From Arcobacter sp. (GTDB lineage: Bacteria; Campylobacterota; Campylobacteria; Campylobacterales; Arcobacteraceae): DNA of 14,104 nucleotides. The notes below the pieces were generated by a model, which was given only the letters and a program-made list of their open reading frames with translations, was not told the origin of the DNA and ran no database searches. Positions 1 through 6,234 of this stretch are shown in pieces. Location: the NCBI GenBank assembly GCA_016744485.1, contig JADGEG010000036.1, forward strand, positions 1 through 14,104. The letters run 5' to 3'. The stretch's first letter is position 1, and the number at the start of each line of letters is the position of its first letter. The position numbers and the translations under genes are program-made.

Positions 1-37
1 CTTTAGCAAATTGTTCTGCATCTATTTCTATTTTCAT
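1..37 (-). CDS. 5' end of an unidentified gene (partial, runs off window)
   Basis: An ATG at 37-35 on the minus strand opens a frame that stays open to the window edge and begins MKIEIDAEQFAK. An AAAGGA ribosome binding site lies about 8 bases upstream. It follows the last phenol hydroxylase gene by 86 bases on the same strand, so it could be the next gene of that operon or start its own unit. Twelve residues are too few to assign a family. The acidic, helix-forming start does not look like a ferredoxin (dmpQ) or a catechol 2,3-dioxygenase (dmpB), the usual next genes in pseudomonad clusters. It could be a small DNA-binding or accessory protein, but that is a guess. Confidence 0.5.
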   Translation of the reverse strand, partial: MKIEIDAEQFAK

Positions 38-38
38 C

Positions 39-81
39 TCTGTGTCCTTTGGTATCTTCTATTTTACCAGCTTGACACAGA
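39..81 (-). promoter_or_regulatory. hairpin overlapping the ribosome binding site of the left-edge gene
   Basis: On the minus strand an 8-bp perfect inverted repeat (TCTGTGTC at 81-74 and GACACAGA at 46-39) encloses a second 5-bp stem (TGGTA/TACCA) with a ten-base loop. The two stems are separated by a small internal loop (AAGC opposite AAG). The AAGGA ribosome binding site of the gene starting at 37 lies across the internal loop and the start of the outer stem. Folding would therefore hinder ribosome access. There is no T-tract, so it does not look like an intrinsic terminator for the upstream operon. Confidence 0.45.
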
Positions 82-123
82 TCTTTGAACAGTACCTTAT
101 AAAGTCTCTTTCTTGTTTTAGAT

Positions 124-1182
124 TTATATTGATTTAAATAGTGGACTTTTTAAATTCGTAGTATTTAAATTGGCTTTTGAAAAAAATTTTTCAATATAAA
201 TATCTTTTTCAAATAATCTTCCTCTCATTAAAGTTGTAATACATGTATCAATCATAGGAGGAGGTCCACATAAATATGCTTTATGTCCTGTAAAATTATT
301 ATTATATTTTTTGTGTGCAATATCATTTAAAAAACCAACTTCACCATTCCAGTTTGTTAAATTTTTATCAGATAATACAGGTATATAAGTAAAGTTTGAA
401 TACTTTTGTTCTAGCTCATAAAATAAATCTGAATAATATAATTCTTCTTCATTTCTAGCCCCATGAAAAAGTGTTATAGGTAAAACATTTTCATTTTCTA
501 ATTGTTCTAAAATCATAGACTTAGGACTTGAAAGTCCTGAGCCACCTGCAAAAAATATCATAGGTTTATTTGAACTAGATCTTACAAAAAACCTTCCATA
601 AGGACCTGTAACTTTTATTCTAGATCCTTTTTCTACATTTTGATGTATCCAAGGAGTAGCTTCTCCATCAGAAATAAGAGATATGTTTAATTCAATAATT
701 TTAGAATTATTTGAAGAATTAGCAAGTGAAAAAGCACGAGGTTCTTTAAAATTTGGAATATGGTATTGAATATATTGTCCTGCTTGAAATTCAATGTTTT
801 CATCAAGTTCAATAAAAATTCCCTTTATTCTAGGAGTTAAATCTTCAACATTGATTACTGTACCCATAAAATCTTTTACGGGTATCATTAAAGCATCTTT
901 ATCTTCATCAATATCTGCTTCTATTACAATATCTTCTTTTAATGTAGTTGTACAAGCTAAACATTTACCTTCATCTTTTTCCATATCCATTAAAGCAAAA
1001 GGTGAGGCGTTTCCATAATCTATTTCACCTTCTAGTACTTCAACTTTACAAGTTCCACAAAGACCATGATTACAACAATGAGGTATATAAACCCCTTGTC
1101 TTAAAGATGCATCTAAAATAGTCTGTCCTTCTTTTACTTCAACTATATCACCAGTTGGTTCAATCTCAAGTTGAAAACTCAC
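124..1182 (-). CDS. dmpP: phenol hydroxylase reductase component (P5, FAD/[2Fe-2S])
   Basis: This is the electron-transfer subunit. It takes electrons from NAD(P)H through FAD and a plant-type [2Fe-2S] cluster and passes them to the diiron hydroxylase. The N-terminal ferredoxin domain (about 1-95) carries C37-X4-C42-X2-C45 and a fourth ligand, probably C77 in CLAC. The FAD domain has RAFSL near 149-153 (the usual motif is RxYS). The nucleotide-binding domain has GGSGLS at 213-218 and CGPPPM at 305-310. At 352 residues it matches the family's usual length of about 350. The start is GTG: its GTGA overlaps the stop of the upstream gene, and GGAG lies 7 bases before it. It is the last gene of the KLMNOP set. 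Confidence 0.95.
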   Translation of the reverse strand: MSFQLEIEPTGDIVEVKEGQTILDASLRQGVYIPHCCNHGLCGTCKVEVLEGEIDYGNASPFALMDMEKDEGKCLACTTTLKEDIVIEADIDEDKDALMIPVKDFMGTVINVEDLTPRIKGIFIELDENIEFQAGQYIQYHIPNFKEPRAFSLANSSNNSKIIELNISLISDGEATPWIHQNVEKGSRIKVTGPYGRFFVRSSSNKPMIFFAGGSGLSSPKSMILEQLENENVLPITLFHGARNEEELYYSDLFYELEQKYSNFTYIPVLSDKNLTNWNGEVGFLNDIAHKKYNNNFTGHKAYLCGPPPMIDTCITTLMRGRLFEKDIYIEKFFSKANLNTTNLKSPLFKSI

Positions 1183-1541
1183 ATTCCTACTCCATTAAGT
1201 CCAGTAAGATTTGGTGTTTCAAATCTTATAAGAGATTTATGATCAATGCCATTATCTTCTAAAGACTTGTTAGTATCAGGAATAAAAACTTCACCGTTTA
1301 ATTTCCATATAACACTATTATCCCAAAGGATTTTTTCAAAATCGGGATGGTCTTTATAACACTGTGGCATTACATCACTTAATAATGCAGAAAATGGCAT
1401 CTGTGGAGGTAAAGGAAATGCCATAGCTGAGTTTATTAATCTGTGTTTATCCCAGCCTATATAAACTACTTGATTGCCATGGAAATTTTCAACTTTATCC
1501 ATCATTATTGCTTCATATTTTCCTATTGATTTTGTTGCCAT
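1179..1541 (-). CDS. dmpO: phenol hydroxylase gamma subunit (P4)
   Basis: This is the small subunit of the (alpha-beta-gamma)2 hydroxylase, here 120 residues, the usual family size. It carries the expected conserved blocks: YIGWDKHRLINSAMAFPLPP around 27-46, and a C-terminal part ending in HKSLIRFETP-type sequence near 101-110. It has no cofactor residues of its own and packs against the diiron alpha subunit. The ATG has AAGGA about 7 bases upstream. It lies 9 bases after the alpha-subunit gene and overlaps the reductase gene by 4 bases, which suggests translational coupling. The assignment rests on family resemblance plus exact operon position. Confidence 0.93.
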   Translation of the reverse strand: MATKSIGKYEAIMMDKVENFHGNQVVYIGWDKHRLINSAMAFPLPPQMPFSALLSDVMPQCYKDHPDFEKILWDNSVIWKLNGEVFIPDTNKSLEDNGIDHKSLIRFETPNLTGLNGVGM

Positions 1542-1550
1542 TATTGATCC

Positions 1551-3080
1551 TTATTCTTTATTTTTCCAAGATTTCCATGTTTTTTCATCTTCACTACCTA
1601 CATAATCAAGATTATCAACACCAAATTTAATTTTATACCAGTCTAATACTTCAGGTATAGTTGCACCTCCACAATTTCCTTGGAATATTTGATGAACAGG
1701 CATCCAAGCATGAGTATATTTTTCAGGTTCATTTTCAAATATTTCTTTACAATGATCTGAACAAAAATGAAATCTTTCATTATTAAACATAGTATGTCTA
1801 TGTGCTATTTGTGTAGGTTCACCTTTTTCAATTTCTGTGTATAACATAGGTATTTGACAAGTTTGGCAAAGTTGAGGAAGCATCTCAGAGTAGTATCGTT
1901 TTCCTTCTTTTTCAAGTTTTGCCCAATGTTCATATACAGGTCTATAATATTTATCAAAAGTATTTGGATATTTTTCACTTAACCAGTTCATTTTTTTTTC
2001 ATCAGGTAACCATATATGAAGAGGAGCCGCGGCATTGTGAGTATAAAAAGTCATCCAAATTTGATGTGATAAATGCTCTTTTTCAGATGCAACAGTTGTA
2101 GCACATTTAGGAATGGTAATACCATATCTTTCTAAATCTTTAAATAATGCTACTGTATTTTCTTCAAAATACAACTCCCATGCTTCTTTCCAAGATTGAG
2201 GTGATTCAGGTAACATATAATCCATCATCATGGATACAAGTCCTAGAACTTTATAACCTCTCCAAGTCCATTTATCAATCCATTTTTGAATGATTGGTAA
2301 ATTATCAGGATCTTGTTCTAACATAAACTTAATAGCTTGAAGACCTAAAGTCATATGTCTTGCTTCATCACTTTGAGCAGAAAATCCAAATGTTACTGTT
2401 GCCATATCACCATTATATGCAGCTCCACTCATAAAAGGTACAAATAATAAATTAGTTAAGACATATTCAAATGAAAAACCAATTGCAATCATATATTCAA
2501 AAGGTCCAGCCGTACGTGCATCATCAAAAAATGATTTTGGAACTGATAAATACCATACTCTATCATGCCAATGTGTAAATTCTGAAAAACCATTAAAATA
2601 TTTATTATAATGACTTAAGGTATGAATTTGTGTTTGAACATGTCTTAGTTCATCAATTGCTTGCATTTGACAAGCTACTCTTGGACCATCGCCTCTAAAA
2701 TTTCTAGCAACATGAGCAAAACCTCTATGTGCTTGATATTCTAAAGGTGAAACTCCAGTTAAAAATAATTTTAAAGCAGCGATATATCTTGCATCTGTTA
2801 TATTTTTTTGTGCATTATTTTGTGCAAATGCATCAATGATAGCATATAGTTTTTTATCTTTTTCACCTTGATATTTCCAGTAAGAATCCATAGTCATTCT
2901 AAATGGATCTTCCCATGCATCCCAGTCATGAATTTTAATACCTTCATATTTATCATAAGGAAAAACTTCATCCATATCTTGATATGTCGTTTCCCAACCA
3001 AGTCTTGTCATATGACGATACTTATCTTTCATATTAAGACGTTTTTTTCTTACTTTTGTATTATCTTTATTCATTGTCAT
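1551..3080 (-). CDS. dmpN: phenol hydroxylase alpha subunit (P3, diiron catalytic subunit)
   Basis: This is the catalytic subunit that hydroxylates phenol to catechol at a carboxylate-bridged diiron site. All six expected iron ligands are visible: E114, E144 and H147 (DELRH), E205, and E239 and H242 (DEARH). The spacing closely matches methane monooxygenase and other bacterial multicomponent monooxygenases. A C-terminal YHS-like module supplies a probable zinc site with C405-X2-C408 and C440-X3-C444. The length of 509 residues is normal for the family. The first ATG (MTMNK) is preferred because AGGAG lies 6 bases upstream; the in-frame ATG two codons later is less well placed. All ligands are present and the frame is unbroken, so the enzyme should be functional. 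Substrate range beyond phenol cannot be read from sequence. Confidence 0.97.
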   Translation of the reverse strand: MTMNKDNTKVRKKRLNMKDKYRHMTRLGWETTYQDMDEVFPYDKYEGIKIHDWDAWEDPFRMTMDSYWKYQGEKDKKLYAIIDAFAQNNAQKNITDARYIAALKLFLTGVSPLEYQAHRGFAHVARNFRGDGPRVACQMQAIDELRHVQTQIHTLSHYNKYFNGFSEFTHWHDRVWYLSVPKSFFDDARTAGPFEYMIAIGFSFEYVLTNLLFVPFMSGAAYNGDMATVTFGFSAQSDEARHMTLGLQAIKFMLEQDPDNLPIIQKWIDKWTWRGYKVLGLVSMMMDYMLPESPQSWKEAWELYFEENTVALFKDLERYGITIPKCATTVASEKEHLSHQIWMTFYTHNAAAPLHIWLPDEKKMNWLSEKYPNTFDKYYRPVYEHWAKLEKEGKRYYSEMLPQLCQTCQIPMLYTEIEKGEPTQIAHRHTMFNNERFHFCSDHCKEIFENEPEKYTHAWMPVHQIFQGNCGGATIPEVLDWYKIKFGVDNLDYVGSEDEKTWKSWKNKE

Positions 3081-3089
3081 AATATTCTC

Positions 3090-3365
3090 CTAATTATTCC
3101 AGTAGATTGTAAAATGATCATAATCTTCATCAACATTTCCAGCTAAAGTTACTAATACTAATTGTAATTCTTGTGGATCCCATTCTCTTCCTATAATATC
3201 TTCCATAGTTGAAGCTTGAATAGTAAGTTTTCCAAGTGCTGTGATTTTTGTCATAGCTGGTTGAGTTTCTATAATCGCATTTGGATTGTCTTTTTTTATA
3301 GCTTCAATTATTGGTTTTGCTTCTTCAACACTTTGAAGTACTAAAAATACATTATTAGCATCCAT
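3090..3365 (-). CDS. dmpM: phenol hydroxylase coupling/effector protein (P2)
   Basis: This is a cofactor-free regulatory protein of the MmoB/DmpM family. Such proteins bind the hydroxylase next to the diiron site and couple electron transfer to oxygen activation. At 91 residues it matches DmpM (about 90). Recognisable blocks are QPAMTKI at 35-41, the IGREWD segment near 58-63, ELQLVLVTLAG at 66-76, and an acidic DEDYDHF stretch at 79-85. GGGAG lies about 7 bases before the ATG. Flanking gaps are 10 bases to the beta-subunit gene and 9 to the alpha-subunit gene, so the three are co-transcribed and likely made in balanced amounts. Confidence 0.95.
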   Translation of the reverse strand: MDANNVFLVLQSVEEAKPIIEAIKKDNPNAIIETQPAMTKITALGKLTIQASTMEDIIGREWDPQELQLVLVTLAGNVDEDYDHFTIYWNN

Positions 3366-3375
3366 AATTATCTCC

Positions 3376-4371
3376 CTATATTATTATTGAATTTTTAGCT
3401 AAACGCTCTAGCAAGTTTTGTTTAATCACTTCGACAGTTTCAATATGATTATCAAGTAAATTTTCAGCTAAAAGTAAAGTGGCTTCTTCTATAATTGGTA
3501 TATATTTTTTAGCCCAAGAACTTAAAAGCTCAGAATTTGAAGATGATTCTTCACAGGCAATTTGTATTGTTTTATCCACCCATTTCGAAGATTCGTCGTA
3601 CCAAGATCTCATAAATTGGGTCATCATACTTTGTGCAATGATACCTTTTTTATTTAATTTTAACTCATAAAAATCAAAAAATAAAGGATGAATAAAAGAG
3701 TCCATAATCATATTTTGTAAGAAATGTAATTCAAACCAATCCTTAAGTACAAAACTGTCTTCCATAGCTTTTCGTAAACCTTGCCACGAGTTGTCATTTA
3801 ACCAGATATTTACAGAATTATCTAAATCTTTGGTTTCATTTTGTGTAATTAATAGTGCATTTTTTGTAATATATTGTGCATTTCCTAATCTATCTTCTGC
3901 ATGAAACATGGAAGCACTTGCAATAGCTGCTCCATAACTTTCAGATACGATTTGAAGATTATTCATATTCGCACCCCATTCATAATGTCTAAGTGGTAAA
4001 ATACAAGTTAATATTTGTTGTTTTACATCTTCTGGCATAGAATCTAGAAGTTCTCTTTTGTCTATAAAGTCAAAATTTTGTTCAGTTGCTTCTTGTTGTT
4101 TAGATCTAGTTATTACATAAGATGAATAATAATACTGTCTTGGATCTAAAAGTTTATACCAATCTTCCATCTTAATGGCAGTTTTATTTTTATCATATAG
4201 TTCATATTTTGGGTTATATGTAGGTCTATAATGAAAATTTGTAGTTGATTGAAGGTCATATGTGGCTTCTTCATATCTAGTTGCCGTTCTATGTTCTTTG
4301 ATTCTTCTTTCAACATGACCAAAGGTTAATCGTTTTTCTTTTATTTCAACACTTTTAATATCTAATGTCAT
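3376..4371 (-). CDS. dmpL: phenol hydroxylase beta subunit (P1)
   Basis: This is the structural beta subunit of the hydroxylase. It has the same fold as the alpha subunit but no iron ligands. Its 331 residues match the DmpL length. Typical N-terminal blocks are clear: RYEEATYD at 32-39, NFHYRP at 45-50, and WYKLLDPRQYYY at 71-82. The ATGA start overlaps the stop of the upstream assembly-protein gene. Its AAGGAG ribosome binding site lies inside that gene's last codons, a classic coupling arrangement. No broken segments or unusual insertions were seen. Confidence 0.95.
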   Translation of the reverse strand: MTLDIKSVEIKEKRLTFGHVERRIKEHRTATRYEEATYDLQSTTNFHYRPTYNPKYELYDKNKTAIKMEDWYKLLDPRQYYYSSYVITRSKQQEATEQNFDFIDKRELLDSMPEDVKQQILTCILPLRHYEWGANMNNLQIVSESYGAAIASASMFHAEDRLGNAQYITKNALLITQNETKDLDNSVNIWLNDNSWQGLRKAMEDSFVLKDWFELHFLQNMIMDSFIHPLFFDFYELKLNKKGIIAQSMMTQFMRSWYDESSKWVDKTIQIACEESSSNSELLSSWAKKYIPIIEEATLLLAENLLDNHIETVEVIKQNLLERLAKNSIII

Positions 4372-4637
4372 TTTATTTGCTCCTTTTTATATTTTAATGT
4401 GCCAATTTCTCCATATTTCCATTTATGTTTCTCATTTTCCACATCAATTTCTTGTTGTTTAGTTAAATAACTAACACCATTTTTCTTACAAAAATTTTCA
4501 AATTGTTTTAAAGGAAGCGCAAGTTCAACATATAAACTTGGATCACCTAATGCAAAATTAAATTCAATCAAACCATTTTTATTTTGATTAGTAATTTGAA
4601 CATATTTTTTAAGATCACTTTCTAATACACTTTTCAT
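4368..4637 (-). CDS. dmpK: phenol hydroxylase assembly protein (P0)
   Basis: This is the first gene of the operon, 89 residues. The DmpK family (about 90 residues) is needed to obtain active iron-loaded hydroxylase but is not part of the catalytic complex. The diagnostic stretch NGLIEFNFALGDPSLYVEL is at 21-39. The C-terminal third is lysine-rich and less conserved. GAAGG lies roughly 8 bases before the ATG. Upstream is the divergent region shared with rsmG, which must hold the operon promoter. The gene is distinguished from the related TmoB/TouB-type small subunits by its sequence and its position ahead of dmpL. Confidence 0.92.
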   Translation of the reverse strand: MKSVLESDLKKYVQITNQNKNGLIEFNFALGDPSLYVELALPLKQFENFCKKNGVSYLTKQQEIDVENEKHKWKYGEIGTLKYKKEQIK

Positions 4638-4875
4638 GCTTACACCTTCTACAATAACAACTAATAAACAAAACTATTGGACACATTAAGTCTTTCAAAC
4701 TTACAAATGAAGTCTAATAAAATTTATTCGCTAATTAATCGCAAATAATTATAAAAATCAATTTTATTTATTTATTAATAATTTGCTTTATTTAATATTC
4801 ATTCTCTTTATAGTAGAATTCAAAATTAAATGATATTTAAATAAATTTTATAAGAAAGAGGAGTTGTCTTCATAA
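4638..4875. promoter_or_regulatory. divergent intergenic region between phenol hydroxylase operon and rsmG
   Basis: These 238 bases lie between two divergently read genes and must carry promoters for both. On the minus strand TATAAT occurs at 4753-4748 and could be a -10 box for dmpK, leaving a leader of about 105 bases. On the plus strand TATAGT at 4809-4814 could be the -10 box for rsmG. Neither has a convincing -35, which is usual in Campylobacterota. Two copies of AAGTCT (4688-4693 and 4710-4715) are spaced 22 bp apart, and a mirror repeat lies at 4729-4742. I see no sigma-54 box (TGGC-N8-TGC type), which would be expected if a DmpR-like activator controlled the operon. Confidence 0.4.
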
Positions 4876-5478
4876 ATGCTACTTAGATCAAATATGAATT
4901 TAAATTCTTTTATAAATAATATAACTTTTGATATAGATGATGATTTTTTAAATAAATGTGAAGTATTTATAAAACTTCTCCAAAAGTGGGGTAAAGTTCA
5001 TAATTTAAGTACTAAATTAAAAACATATGAAATTGAAAATAATATCATTGATTGTATTTATCCTTTAAGTTTTATTTATGATTTTAAAAGTCTTGTAGAT
5101 GTAGGTACTGGAGCTGGATTCCCTGGTTTAATACTTGCAATGGCAAAATTAAATGTAAAAGTGTATTTAATAGAACCAAGGATCAAAAGAGTTGCATTTT
5201 TGAATTTTGTTAAAAATACATTAAAACTTACTAATGTAGAAGTATTTTGTAATAAAGTTGAAGACATACAAAATATTAAAGTAGATTTAATAAGCTCACG
5301 AGCAGTTACAAATACACAAATGCTTTTAAGCCTTACAAAAAATATTTCTAAAGATGATACTTCATATTTATTTTATAAAGGAAGTATGCTAGCAAATGAG
5401 CTAAAAGAAGCTAAAATTAAAAAATATAAAATAGTAAACAAAGATAAAAGAAATTATTTATATATTAAAGGAAAATAA
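4876..5478 (+). CDS. rsmG: 16S rRNA (guanine527-N7)-methyltransferase RsmG
   Basis: This enzyme transfers a methyl group from S-adenosylmethionine to N7 of G527 in 16S rRNA (formerly called GidB). The Rossmann SAM-binding motif VDVGTGAGFPGL is at 74-85, followed by an acidic residue ending the second strand (E100 in YLIEPR). NLS at 43-45, SRAV at 141-144 and YKG at 167-169 are also family blocks. At 200 residues it is near the family norm of 190-210. The ATG at 4876 is 12 bases after AGGAG (4859-4863), a slightly long spacing. The alternative in-frame ATG at 4894 has no ribosome binding site. It heads the probable housekeeping operon running to glyS. Confidence 0.95.
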   Translation: MLLRSNMNLNSFINNITFDIDDDFLNKCEVFIKLLQKWGKVHNLSTKLKTYEIENNIIDCIYPLSFIYDFKSLVDVGTGAGFPGLILAMAKLNVKVYLIEPRIKRVAFLNFVKNTLKLTNVEVFCNKVEDIQNIKVDLISSRAVTNTQMLLSLTKNISKDDTSYLFYKGSMLANELKEAKIKKYKIVNKDKRNYLYIKGK

Positions 5479-5481
5479 ATT

Positions 5482-5718
5482 ATGATTAAAATTGTAGCAG
5501 TTATAGTGGTTTTATTTTTAATTTATAAAATTTTATTTAAAAAATCAAATAAAAATGATATAGATTCTAAAGATAATGAAACACAAGCAGAAGTCATGCT
5601 TGATTGTTTTTTTTGTGATACATTAGTTGCACAGAATGAAGCTATTTTGCATAATGGAGCATATTTTTGCTCACAAGAATGTATAGAACAAAGGAACAAA
5701 GATGCTTTTAATAGGTGA
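5482..5718 (+). CDS. PP0621-type small membrane-anchored four-cysteine protein
   Basis: The 78-residue protein has an N-terminal membrane segment (about 3-17, very hydrophobic) and a short basic and acidic linker. Its compact C-terminal domain has C42-X2-C45 and C63-X3-C67, a pattern typical of TRASH/YHS-like zinc-binding knuckles. The layout, membrane anchor plus a YFCSQEC motif near 61-67, resembles the PP0621 family of uncharacterised bacterial proteins. Function is unknown; metal sensing or binding is plausible from the cysteines only. It starts 3 bases after the rsmG stop and overlaps the next gene by 17 bases, so it is probably co-expressed with both. Confidence 0.8.
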   Translation: MIKIVAVIVVLFLIYKILFKKSNKNDIDSKDNETQAEVMLDCFFCDTLVAQNEAILHNGAYFCSQECIEQRNKDAFNR

Positions 5719-6073
5719 TAAAGATATACCTTATGAAACTTTTACAAAGATTAAAAATATAAACGATATTACAAATACAAAATCAAATAGTACAGTACTT
5801 TTTAATTATGATATTAATTTATTAAAATATACAAAAAATCATGATATTAATACGGCTGTAATTATTACACATATAAAAGAAGCCATTTATTGTAATGCTT
5901 TAGATGCTAGATATATAATTTGTGATAAAAATATATCAAGAAAAATACAAAATTTAGCAGATAATTATATCTTTGATTCTAAAATTTTAGCTATCATTTG
6001 CTCAAATAATGAATTTGAAGTTATAGCAAAAGATGAAATTGATGGAGTTATTTATAGGAATATAATAGAATGA
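5702..6073 (+). CDS. conserved-looking hypothetical protein, 123 residues
   Basis: I do not recognise this protein. It has no membrane segment or signal peptide. Several hydrophobic strands (TVLFNY near 30-35, TAVIIT near 50-55, YIICD near 70-74, ILAIIC near 93-98, DGVIY near 113-117) alternate with polar helical stretches, suggesting a small alpha/beta fold. The ATG is supported by AAGGAA (5691-5696) about 5 bases upstream, inside the preceding gene, which it overlaps by 17 bases. It overlaps the following small gene through ATGA. Tight placement between rsmG and glyS argues for a real gene rather than a chance frame. No catalytic motif is evident. Confidence 0.75.
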   Translation: MLLIGDKDIPYETFTKIKNINDITNTKSNSTVLFNYDINLLKYTKNHDINTAVIITHIKEAIYCNALDARYIICDKNISRKIQNLADNYIFDSKILAIICSNNEFEVIAKDEIDGVIYRNIIE

Positions 6074-6234
6074 AAACTATTCTAGATATTTTTGTATTAT
6101 CATTATTTATATTTATGATTTTTATGTTTATTGTTGGATTTAATAAACAACAAATTAAAAAACACACAGATAAGATGAAAGATTTGCATAATAAGAATGA
6201 TAGAAATGATAAAAAGGACAAAAAAGATGAATAA
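6070..6234 (+). CDS. small single-pass membrane protein, 54 residues
   Basis: An ATG at 6070 overlaps the upstream stop (ATGA) and opens a 54-codon frame ending in TAA at 6232-6234. The product begins MKTILDIFVLSLF and has one hydrophobic segment (about 5-24). A highly charged tail rich in Lys and Asp follows (about 29-54), ending KKDKKDE. The topology is probably N-terminus out or short and tail in the cytoplasm, by the positive-inside rule. Translation is likely coupled to the preceding gene; AGGA lies about 10 bases upstream. It overlaps glyS by 8 bases. The family is unknown. A function tied to the neighbouring genes cannot be inferred beyond co-expression. Confidence 0.65.
   Translation: MKTILDIFVLSLFIFMIFMFIVGFNKQQIKKHTDKMKDLHNKNDRNDKKDKKDE

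Noticed and set aside
3..136. Minus-strand open frame in the gap after dmpP, reading like LYKVLFKDLCQAGKIEDTK
   Set aside because: It looks coding-like but has no start codon with a ribosome binding site and stops at 3-5. It overlaps a well-supported ATG and hairpin in another frame. Treated as chance.
4729..4742. Mirror repeat CGCTAATTAATCGC
   Set aside because: It reads the same backwards on one strand but is not an inverted repeat, so it would not form a hairpin or a standard dimer site.
6197..6226. Longer glyS start at 6197
   Set aside because: It would add ten lysine-rich residues lying inside the 54-residue gene, without a good ribosome binding site. The conserved GlyS N-terminus begins at 6227.
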